Assembly: GCA_937973575.1 (NCBI GenBank)
Contig: CALJKH010000155.1
Coordinates: forward strand, 1 to 12,806
From: an uncultured Solirubrobacterales bacterium
GTDB lineage: Bacteria > Actinomycetota > Thermoleophilia > Solirubrobacterales > Solirubrobacteraceae
Direction: 5' to 3'
Length of the DNA stretch: 12,806 nt
Shown here: positions 7,232 to 12,806 of the stretch, one piece after another
Position numbering within the stretch: position 1 is the stretch's first letter
Layout of the letters: the number at the start of each line of letters is the position of its first letter
Program-made: the position numbers and the translations under genes
The notes under the pieces: model-generated
What the model was told of the DNA's origin: nothing
The model's database searches: none
Seen by the model: only the letters and a program-made list of their open reading frames with translations

Positions 7232-7996
7232 TCAGGAAACCTGCCGGAGGAAAGTCTTCGTCCGGTCCTGCTTGGGGTTGTCCAGCACCTCGGCAGGGGC
7301 ACCAGCTTCAACCACTACACCGTCATCCATGAATACGACAGTGTCTGCGACAGCCTTCGCGAACCCAATCTCGTGCGTGACGACGATCATGGTCATCCCC
7401 TGCGAGGCAAGGTCGCGCATCACCTTTAGAACTTCACCCACAAGCTCGGGATCCAAGGCTGATGTCGGCTCGTCGAACAGCATCAGCTTGGGGTCCATCG
7501 CCAAAGCTCGCGCAATTGCCACGCGCTGCTGCTGACCACCTGAGAGCTGAGCTGGGTAGGATTCTCCACGGTCACCAAGGCCAACTTGAGTCAGGAGGCG
7601 GGCAGCTTTCTCGCGAGCCTCAGCCTTCGAGACTCCCTTCACCTTGATCGGAGCAAGAGCGATGTTGTCCAGGGCGGTCATGTGCGGGAAGAGGTTGAAG
7701 CGCTGGAACACCATGCCAATCGATTCACGGGCCTTGGCGATGTCGTCCTCGTGGAGGGCGTGGATGACATCACCCTTCATCGAATAGCCAACAAGCTCCC
7801 CGTCAACTGCGAGCAGGCCTGCGTTGATCTCCTCCAAGTGATTGATGCAGCGAAGGAAGGTGGACTTGCCCGACCCTGATGGCCCGAGAATGCACATCAC
7901 TTCGCCTGGCATTACCTCAATGTCAATGCCCTTAAGTACTTCAAGCGACCCGTAGCGCTTATGGACGCCTGCAGCTCTAACCATTGGCTCGCTCAT
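7232..7996 (-). CDS. Polar amino-acid ABC transporter, ATP-binding subunit (GlnQ/HisP-like)
   Basis: The 254-residue ATPase of an amino-acid importer; it powers the permease encoded just upstream. All nucleotide-binding motifs are intact: Walker [10 protein letters not shown] (38-46), Q-loop at Gln98 in [10 protein letters not shown], signature [10 protein letters not shown] (151-160), Walker [13 protein letters not shown] (171-182) and the switch His208 in VVTHEIGFA. The segment between Walker A and the Q-loop (LLAVDGELV to [10 protein letters not shown]) is somewhat extended relative to the shortest GlnQ proteins. ATG at 7996 overlaps the permease stop (ATGA) and has GAGGTGA just upstream, so the two are translationally coupled. 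The product is a peripheral protein on the cytoplasmic face. Subfamily is clear from the motif set and genetic context; the exact amino acid carried is not. Confidence 0.97.
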   Translation of the reverse strand: MSEPMVRAAGVHKRYGSLEVLKGIDIEVMPGEVMCILGPSGSGKSTFLRCINHLEEINAGLLAVDGELVGYSMKGDVIHALHEDDIAKARESIGMVFQRFNLFPHMTALDNIALAPIKVKGVSKAEAREKAARLLTQVGLGDRGESYPAQLSGGQQQRVAIARALAMDPKLMLFDEPTSALDPELVGEVLKVMRDLASQGMTMIVVTHEIGFAKAVADTVVFMDDGVVVEAGAPAEVLDNPKQDRTKTFLRQVS

Positions 7997-8928
7997 GCTT
8001 CACCTCGGGTCGAGCTACTGCGGCTTACAAGGGCCCTAAGCCGTTGGATCGGTGTTGGCGGCAGGTTGCGTGAGCCACCGCGTCCAAAGCGGCGCTCGAT
8101 GTAGTACTGAATGACATAGAGGACTGATGTGAGCGCGAGGTACCAGATGATCCCAACTACCAAGAGTGGGATCTGCTTGTAGTTCTTCGCGTAGATCAGC
8201 TGTACCGCATAAAGCAGGTCAACGACTGCGATAACCGAGACAAGTGAAGTGTCCTTCAGCATCGAGATTGTCTCGTTACCCGTTGGCGGCACGATCACTC
8301 GCATCGCCTGTGGGAGCGTTACAAAGCGAAGTGTTTGGATCCTTGAAAGGCCTAGCGCCTGGGCTGCCTCTGTCTGTCCCTCATCAACTGAGATCAGGCC
8401 TGCCCGGACGATCTCCGCCATGTAAGCACCCTCGCTCAATGACAGCGCCACAAACCCCGCGATGAACGCCGTGATCAGGTCGTTCGCATTAAACGACAGG
8501 AACGCGTGGCCACCAAAGGGCACCCCGACAGTGATCTCTGGATAAAGGGCGGAGATGAAGAAAACGAAGAGGATCAGCACTAGCCGTGGCAGGCCGCGGA
8601 AGAACCAGATGTAAAGCCAGGAGATCCCCGAAAGTACGGGGTTGGGCGAGAGTCTGAGAACTGCCATCAGTACTCCCAGAAAGACACCCACAACCATGCA
8701 CATGATGGTCAGCTCGACCGTCAGGAATACGCCGTCAAGAACTCGCTGATCAAAGAGGTAATCGCCTACTGTCCCCCACTGAATCCGTGGGTTGTTAACA
8801 GCAGAGTTGATTAGCGACGCCGCAACGACAAAGGTTACGGCCGAGCCAACCCAACGCAAGGGGTGCCGAACAGGCACGGCCTTTATGTCATCTGGCCTCA
8901 CTCCGTCTGGATTACTTGGCGTACTCAC
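7993..8928 (-). CDS. Polar amino-acid ABC transporter, permease subunit
   Basis: The membrane channel subunit of the importer, about 311 residues from the GTG at 8928. A first membrane helix (about 28-46) precedes the HisM/GlnP-like core: [17 protein letters not shown], then [14 protein letters not shown], a further helix (about 152-168) and the coupling loop [22 protein letters not shown] (about 187-208) that contacts the ATPase, followed by [16 protein letters not shown] and a last helix. The frame runs open up to a TTG at 9000, but that segment encodes an improbable peptide and consists of a strong hairpin plus T-run, so I reject it; 8928 is the only other plausible start, though its Shine-Dalgarno is weak. 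Only one permease gene is present, so the channel is presumably a homodimer. The basic C-terminal tail is longer than usual. Confidence 0.95.
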   Translation of the reverse strand: MSTPSNPDGVRPDDIKAVPVRHPLRWVGSAVTFVVAASLINSAVNNPRIQWGTVGDYLFDQRVLDGVFLTVELTIMCMVVGVFLGVLMAVLRLSPNPVLSGISWLYIWFFRGLPRLVLILFVFFISALYPEITVGVPFGGHAFLSFNANDLITAFIAGFVALSLSEGAYMAEIVRAGLISVDEGQTEAAQALGLSRIQTLRFVTLPQAMRVIVPPTGNETISMLKDTSLVSVIAVVDLLYAVQLIYAKNYKQIPLLVVGIIWYLALTSVLYVIQYYIERRFGRGGSRNLPPTPIQRLRALVSRSSSTRGEA

Positions 8929-8943
8929 CTGAGGGAGAGTACG

Positions 8944-8989
8944 AAAAAGCCGCGAGTCGCCGCCACACTTGGTGACGACGGCCCGCGGC
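8944..8989 (-). terminator. Hairpin terminator/attenuator between receptor and permease genes
   Basis: On the minus strand GCCGCGGGCCGTCGTCAC (8989-8972) pairs with GTGGCGGCGACTCGCGGC (8966-8949), with three G-T wobbles and one mismatch, and TTTTT (8948-8944) follows. It begins 24 nt after the receptor stop and ends before the permease start. Such a hairpin usually lets the abundant receptor be made in excess over the membrane parts by partial termination or by protecting the mRNA 3' end. Confidence 0.8.
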
Positions 8990-9012
8990 CAGAGTTTCAA
9001 TCAGCTAGACGA

Positions 9013-9909
9013 CTAGGAAATCGCGCCGTTCAACTTGGGATCGCTGATAGCGCCCGAAGACAGTCCCCACTTGCTAAGGATCTGCTTGTAGGTGCCATCG
9101 GCAATGAGTGCCTTAACAGCTGCAAGGACGGCCTTGTCGAGACCGGAGCCCTTCTTAACGGCAATGCCGTAGGGAGCCGAGTCGTATGAGTCGCCAGAAA
9201 GCTCGAACTTGCCCGCTGACTGCTTGACGGCGTATGCAGCAACAGGAGTGTCTGCAATCGCAACATCAGCGCGGCCGCTTGAAAGGGCAAGGTTCACGCC
9301 GTTCTGGTCAGGGAAGACCGCGAGGGTGATCTTCTTACCTGCTGGGCAAGCCTTGTTCTGCGTCTCTGCATCAGTCTGCTGAGTAGTGCCCTTCTCGACT
9401 GCGACTGTAAGGCCACAAAGGTCGGCCTTCGTCTTCACAGTTGCCTTACCGGCAGGCGTGTAGAACGATGAGCCAGCGCTGAGGTAGGTCACAAAGTCAA
9501 CCTGCTTCTCGCGCTCCTTGTTGTCGGTAAACGACGACATGCCAACCGTGTACTTGCCAGATGAAATACCAGCGAGGATGCCGTCGAAGCCAGCGTTCTG
9601 GACTTGAGCGGCCAGGCCAAGCTTGCTGGCAATCGCCTGGGCGAGCTCAGCATCGGCGCCAACAACAGTCTTGCCGTCACTGCCAATGAACTCCATTGGG
9701 GCATAACTGGCATCTGAGGCAACAGTGAACGTCTTGCCCTTGAAGCTAGCCGGCACAAGTGCGGCTGCGGCTGAGTCGACGGCCGTTGTTGACGAAGTTG
9801 AGTTGCTTGAACTGCTTGAGCTGGACCCACCACAGGCAGCAAGAGCAACAGCTGCGAGGGAAGTAATCATCAGTGCCGGAACTGACCGGCGCAGAAGAGA
9901 CAGATTCAT
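9013..9909 (-). CDS. Polar amino-acid ABC transporter, substrate-binding lipoprotein
   Basis: The 298-residue extracellular receptor of the importer. Residues 1-25 form a lipoprotein signal peptide with RR near the N-terminus and lipobox LAAC (Cys26), followed by a Gly/Ser-rich linker (27-45) that holds the domain off the membrane. The rest is a family 3 solute-binding domain: FTVASDASYAPMEF (ligand-cleft start), GADAELAQAIASKLGL, FDGILAGISSGKYTVGMSS, TVAVEKGTT, LSSGRADVAIADTPVAAY and YGIAVKKGSGL, ending in ILSKWGL. Two further Cys (165 and 188) may form a disulfide. The ligand is a polar amino acid by family; which one is not evident. ATG at 9909 follows GGAGG by 4 nt. It is first in the transporter operon, 76 nt after the delta-60 gene on the same strand; a promoter in that gap is likely but not recognisable. 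Confidence 0.96.
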   Translation of the reverse strand: MNLSLLRRSVPALMITSLAAVALAACGGSSSSSSSNSTSSTTAVDSAAAALVPASFKGKTFTVASDASYAPMEFIGSDGKTVVGADAELAQAIASKLGLAAQVQNAGFDGILAGISSGKYTVGMSSFTDNKEREKQVDFVTYLSAGSSFYTPAGKATVKTKADLCGLTVAVEKGTTQQTDAETQNKACPAGKKITLAVFPDQNGVNLALSSGRADVAIADTPVAAYAVKQSAGKFELSGDSYDSAPYGIAVKKGSGLDKAVLAAVKALIADGTYKQILSKWGLSSGAISDPKLNGAIS

Positions 9910-9913
9910 GAGA

Positions 9914-9918
9914 CCTCC
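9914..9918 (-). promoter_or_regulatory. Consensus Shine-Dalgarno of the receptor gene
   Basis: GGAGG lies 4 nt before the ATG at 9909 and is by far the best ribosome site in the ABC operon, consistent with high receptor synthesis. The remaining intergenic bases up to 9985 hold only a weak CCCG/CGGG dyad (9941-9956). Confidence 0.8.
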
Positions 9919-9985
9919 AGAGAAAGGATTGGTTGTACTGCCCGCAAAGATACGGGAAGTGCCACCTGCCCCTACCTCGTGCGGA

Positions 9986-12412
9986 TTAGCGGTTCAGTCG
10001 AACGATGCGGTTACGAGCAACACCGTTGTAGGTGAAGAAGTCGCCACCAATGAGCAGCTTGCCGTCACCAGCTTGGCGACTTAGCGCGTCAATTCTGTAA
10101 CCGTCAACGCCGGCGCCAGTTACGAAGAGCGAATCGCGGGACCCGTCCTTCTTGAGGCGGACAACTTGGCTTCCACCCTTGCCGTCGTAAACCTTGAAGC
10201 TACCCACGGCAACGATCTTTGAATCAGGCTGGATCAGGAGAGCTCGAATCCCGCCGCCGCCAGCTCCTCGGAGCACGATGTTGACGGGCTCGTCTACGGC
10301 GTCAGCAGTGGCCGCCTTGGAAAGCGTGACCTTTGAAGACACATTGCCCGAGTCTGGGTCAACAGTGCTCGAGGTCGTAAACACCACATGCGAGGTCTTC
10401 GCGATGGCGCCGCCTGTCGCCGGCGTGTAGATGCCATAAGTCGTGCTGGGCTGAAGGCCAGTGGTGTCGCTCAGGACAGCGTTGGTGCTGCCGTTGACTA
10501 GGTTGATCGTGAAGTCTGCTGACACAGTGCCGCCAGTATCAAAGGCGTTCTCAAGCGCACCAGAGGTTGAGAGGCGAACGATCCGGTTACGCGGCTCACC
10601 ATTGAACTTTGTGAAGTAGCCGGCGACGATGATCCTCTGGTCAGCTTGGATTGCAATTGCCTTGACTGGGCCGTCGGCGGCAGTGCCGGGCAGGAAGCCT
10701 GTGTCCCTTGCGCCAGAGCTAGCAAGCCTGACGATGCGTCGCGCTGAGCTGCCGTTGAAGGTGACGAAGTCGCCGCCAACAAGGATCTTGCCGTCGGCTT
10801 GTAATGAGATCGCCTGAACAGTCGCGCCAGCGCCAGTGCCAGGTGCGAACGATCCGTCGATTGACCCATCAGAGTTAAGTCGCACGATCCGGTTCTTGAC
10901 CTGACCCTTAAATCGGTCGAAGTCGCCACCCACGAGAATCTTGTCGTCAGCCTGAACCGCAATCGAGGTGACCGTTGCTGCTGCGGAGCTGCCGTTGATC
11001 GTTGCGCCAGTACCTGCGTTGAAGTTTGTGTCCAATGTGCCATCGTCGTTGAGCTGAACGATGCCCGCTGCGGCTGTAGCGACTGGGTCGCCGTTGCCAT
11101 CAGGTCGACTGATTGTGGTGAAGGTGCCGCCAATCAGGATCTTGCCGCTGGCGAGACGCTTGATCACATCAACCGGGCCATTCAAAGTACCCGCGTCGAA
11201 TCCTGAGTCAGGTGTGCCGTCTGAGTTAAGCCGCGCGACCTTGCTGTGGGACTCGCCGTTGTACTTCGTGAAGTTGCCGCCGATCAGGATCGAGCCGTCG
11301 TCAGCGCTGCTGTCGATCGCGCTGACAGTGCCGTTCGCGTTAGTCGCGGTGTCGAAGTTGAAACCTGTGGCGTTGGCTACGTCGTATTCAAAAACACCAC
11401 TGCTGTTGAGTCGAGCGACGCCCTTCTCAAACCAGCCCCCGACGACTACGTTGTCGCTCGAATCAGTGGCGACCGACTGGACCGTATTGCCCACGGCCCG
11501 AACTGGCGAAATCGCGAAGTCAGCGTTGAGTGCGCCGGTGGGAGTCAGCTTCGCGAGATAAAGAGAATCAGTGCCGCTGTAAGTAGTGAACGAGCCGCCG
11601 ACATATACGTTGCCATCCGACTGCGGCACCAGCGACGCGACAGCTCCGTTGAACCCAGGCGTCGCAGTGGATCCGCCCGGAAGGGCAGCCGCGGGGTCAA
11701 AGCTCGTGTCGTTGAGCCCATTCGTCCCAAGGCGAGCAACTCGATTGCGAACCGATGACCCGAACTTCTTGAAGCTTCCGCCGATGTAGACCTTGCCAAC
11801 GTTGGCCGAGTCCTTGGCGAGAGCGATCGCTGAAATCTGTGCGTCGGGTCCAATCCCTGGCCCCCAAGCTGCATCGAGCTTGCCATCAATCGTGAGTCGG
11901 GCAAGGCGGTTGCGAGTGGCCCCGTCAAACTTGCTGAAGGCTCCCCCGACATAGATGGCGCCGGAATCACCGTCTACCGCGAGGGCGCTGACGGCACCGT
12001 TGGCACCGGTCGAGGCCCCTGTGTCGAAGTCTGAGTCGAAGCTGCCGTCGGTATTAAGCCTGGCGATGCGGCTGCGCGGATTTCCGTCGTAGGAAGCAAA
12101 GATGCCGCCGATGACCGGCTTGTCGCCCTGCATTGCAACTGCTGAGACCCAGCTGCATGTCTTGCCGTCGGCTTTGGTCGCGCCTGGCGAAACCCCAGCT
12201 GGAAGAGCAGCTGAGTTGAAGCCAGCGTCGAGCGTGCCGTCACTGCGCTCGATGAAGGGAGGCCCCCATTTGCGGGTGTCATCCCCCGCAGGACTTTCCA
12301 CCTTGATCACCGTAGCGCCAAGATCGGCCAGAATCTGGCCAGCCCAGGGACCGGCCAGAATTCGGGCAAATTCGATGACCTTGACGCCAGCCAGGGGTGC
12401 GAGGTTCTCCAT
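9986..12412 (-). CDS. Chimeric ORF: CoA-transferase N-terminus joined to a delta-60 (DUF5122) repeat protein
   Basis: The reading frame is 808 residues. Residues 1 to about 58 are the start of a family III CoA-transferase; from about 58 on it is an unrelated repeat protein. The latter has about twelve units with the pattern [13 protein letters not shown]..[FY]NG....RI.RLN.DG..D..F..G, the delta-60/DUF5122 repeat expected to form a beta-propeller-like fold. Repeats 8 and 9 (about 500-610) are the most regular; unit 5 lacks the usual NG-R segment. Residues about 631-720 break the pattern with a Thr/Ser-rich, beta-rich insert, after which two more repeats end the protein at RIVRLNR. Proteins of this class are normally exported, yet no signal peptide is present, because the native 5' end is gone. 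I read the frame as an artificial or recent joining; the genuine gene part is about 9986-12241. Function of the repeat protein is unknown, perhaps surface binding. Confidence 0.85.
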   Translation of the reverse strand: MENLAPLAGVKVIEFARILAGPWAGQILADLGATVIKVESPAGDDTRKWGPPFIERSDGTLDAGFNSAALPAGVSPGATKADGKTCSWVSAVAMQGDKPVIGGIFASYDGNPRSRIARLNTDGSFDSDFDTGASTGANGAVSALAVDGDSGAIYVGGAFSKFDGATRNRLARLTIDGKLDAAWGPGIGPDAQISAIALAKDSANVGKVYIGGSFKKFGSSVRNRVARLGTNGLNDTSFDPAAALPGGSTATPGFNGAVASLVPQSDGNVYVGGSFTTYSGTDSLYLAKLTPTGALNADFAISPVRAVGNTVQSVATDSSDNVVVGGWFEKGVARLNSSGVFEYDVANATGFNFDTATNANGTVSAIDSSADDGSILIGGNFTKYNGESHSKVARLNSDGTPDSGFDAGTLNGPVDVIKRLASGKILIGGTFTTISRPDGNGDPVATAAAGIVQLNDDGTLDTNFNAGTGATINGSSAAATVTSIAVQADDKILVGGDFDRFKGQVKNRIVRLNSDGSIDGSFAPGTGAGATVQAISLQADGKILVGGDFVTFNGSSARRIVRLASSGARDTGFLPGTAADGPVKAIAIQADQRIIVAGYFTKFNGEPRNRIVRLSTSGALENAFDTGGTVSADFTINLVNGSTNAVLSDTTGLQPSTTYGIYTPATGGAIAKTSHVVFTTSSTVDPDSGNVSSKVTLSKAATADAVDEPVNIVLRGAGGGGIRALLIQPDSKIVAVGSFKVYDGKGGSQVVRLKKDGSRDSLFVTGAGVDGYRIDALSRQAGDGKLLIGGDFFTYNGVARNRIVRLNR
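12230..12250. other. Breakpoint between two unrelated sequence blocks
   Basis: Here CoA-transferase coding sequence (right) changes to delta-60 repeat coding sequence (left) without losing frame. The joint falls in codons for S-D-G-T-L-D. DG[ST]xD is a normal delta-60 motif, and a DG can also occur at this point in CoA-transferases, so a short shared stretch at the joint is plausible. This is what a misassembly or microhomology-driven recombination would leave. Confidence 0.7.
12239..12412 (-). pseudogene. Truncated family III (CaiB/BaiF) CoA-transferase, N-terminal 58 codons
   Basis: The first 58 codons of the 808-codon frame encode a textbook family III CoA-transferase start: [33 protein letters not shown], then [16 protein letters not shown] whole enzyme has about 380-400 residues and needs a catalytic Asp far downstream, so this fragment cannot be active. 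Its ATG directly follows the gcdH stop (TGA then ATG, no gap), the usual coupling when the CoA-transferase activates dicarboxylic acids for acyl-CoA dehydrogenases. The homology stops within a few bases at about 12,236-12,246, where delta-60 sequence begins in frame. Confidence 0.85.
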
Positions 12413-12806
12413 TCAGAACGCCGCAATTCCGGTAATGGCTCGACCGACGATCAGGGCATGAATGTCGTGCGTGCCTTCGTAGGTGTTCACCGTCTCAAGA
12501 TTGACCATGTGACGGATGACATGAAATTCGCCCGAAATGCCGTTGCCGCCGTGCATGTCACGTGCAACCCGTGCGACATCAAGCGCCTTTCCGACATTAT
12601 TGCGTTTGATCACGGAAATCATCTCGGGCGCAAAGTTGTCTTCGTCCATCAGCCTTCCGACGCGGAGAGAAGCCTGCAGACCCAGGGCAATCTCGGTAGC
12701 CATGTCGGCTAACTTCTTCTGGAAAAGCTGCGTGGCCGCCAAAGGTCGACCGAATTGCTTGCGGTCAAGACCATACTGGCGCGCGGCGGCATAGCAAAAT
12801 TCGGCT
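12413..12806 (-). CDS. gcdH: Glutaryl-CoA dehydrogenase, C-terminal part (5' end outside window)
   Basis: The frame is open to the right window edge; about 130 C-terminal residues are present. They follow the glutaryl-CoA dehydrogenase pattern closely: [53 protein letters not shown], and [24 protein letters not shown] at the end, with the catalytic Glu in YEGTHD. The enzyme oxidises and decarboxylates glutaryl-CoA to crotonyl-CoA in lysine and tryptophan breakdown, using FAD and electron-transfer flavoprotein. The apparent start at 12742 is a TTG codon inside the conserved region, so it is not a start. The stop abuts the CoA-transferase ATG. The gcdH-CoA-transferase pair is common in Proteobacteria and differs in style from the rest of the window, which suggests another source. 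Confidence 0.95.
   Translation of the reverse strand, partial: AEFCYAAARQYGLDRKQFGRPLAATQLFQKKLADMATEIALGLQASLRVGRLMDEDNFAPEMISVIKRNNVGKALDVARVARDMHGGNGISGEFHVIRHMVNLETVNTYEGTHDIHALIVGRAITGIAAF

Noticed and set aside
10498..11758. Long open frames overlapping the delta-60 gene in other frames on both strands
   Set aside because: They are shadows of the repetitive, GC-rich coding sequence and have no domain or ribosome site of their own.
9986..12412. A novel CoA-transferase/beta-propeller fusion enzyme
   Set aside because: The CoA-transferase part is only 58 residues, without its catalytic Asp, and the repeat part lacks its export signal. A chimera is simpler.

Overview
The window most likely comes from a GC-rich, high-Ala/Gly actinomycetote, perhaps a Thermoleophilia-like lineage. 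This rests on the MprAB-like two-component pair, a secreted Cys-rich alpha/beta-hydrolase-like protein, an M29 aminopeptidase, a tRNA-Ser without encoded CCA, and gene style. No 16S or other marker gene is present, so the taxonomy is inference. The last ~560 bases (about 12,240 to 12,806) look different: they carry a proteobacterial-style glutaryl-CoA dehydrogenase end and a CoA-transferase start that breaks off inside the reading frame of an unrelated repeat protein.

Layout, left to right. (1) On +: the 3' end of an OmpR-family response regulator, overlapping by 4 nt a full sensor histidine kinase; then, after a short leader holding a nested dyad, a large secreted hydrolase-like protein closed by a strong hairpin terminator. 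(2) On -, convergent with the hydrolase: a ZIP-family metal transporter. Upstream of it lies a 267-nt non-coding stretch with an inverted pair of related ~60-70 nt hairpin elements (REP/BIME-like), then tRNA-Ser(GGA). (3) On -: an M29 metallo-aminopeptidase, a GroES-like protein with a C-terminal zinc ribbon, and a polar amino-acid ABC transporter (lipoprotein receptor, permease, ATPase). A strong hairpin with a T-run separates the receptor gene from the permease. (4) On -: a long delta-60 repeat (beta-propeller-like) protein whose 5' end has been replaced by the start of a family III CoA-transferase, preceded by the 3' end of gcdH.

Functionally, the kinase/regulator pair may sense the envelope. 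The ABC system imports amino acids and the M29 enzyme could trim peptides inside the cell, but only the ABC genes clearly form one transcription unit. I see no defence system, CRISPR array, phage or complete mobile element. The observations most worth a second look are the paired hairpin elements beside the tRNA, the GroES-zinc ribbon architecture, and the abrupt CoA-transferase/delta-60 junction, which I read as an assembly chimera or recent rearrangement rather than a real fusion protein.
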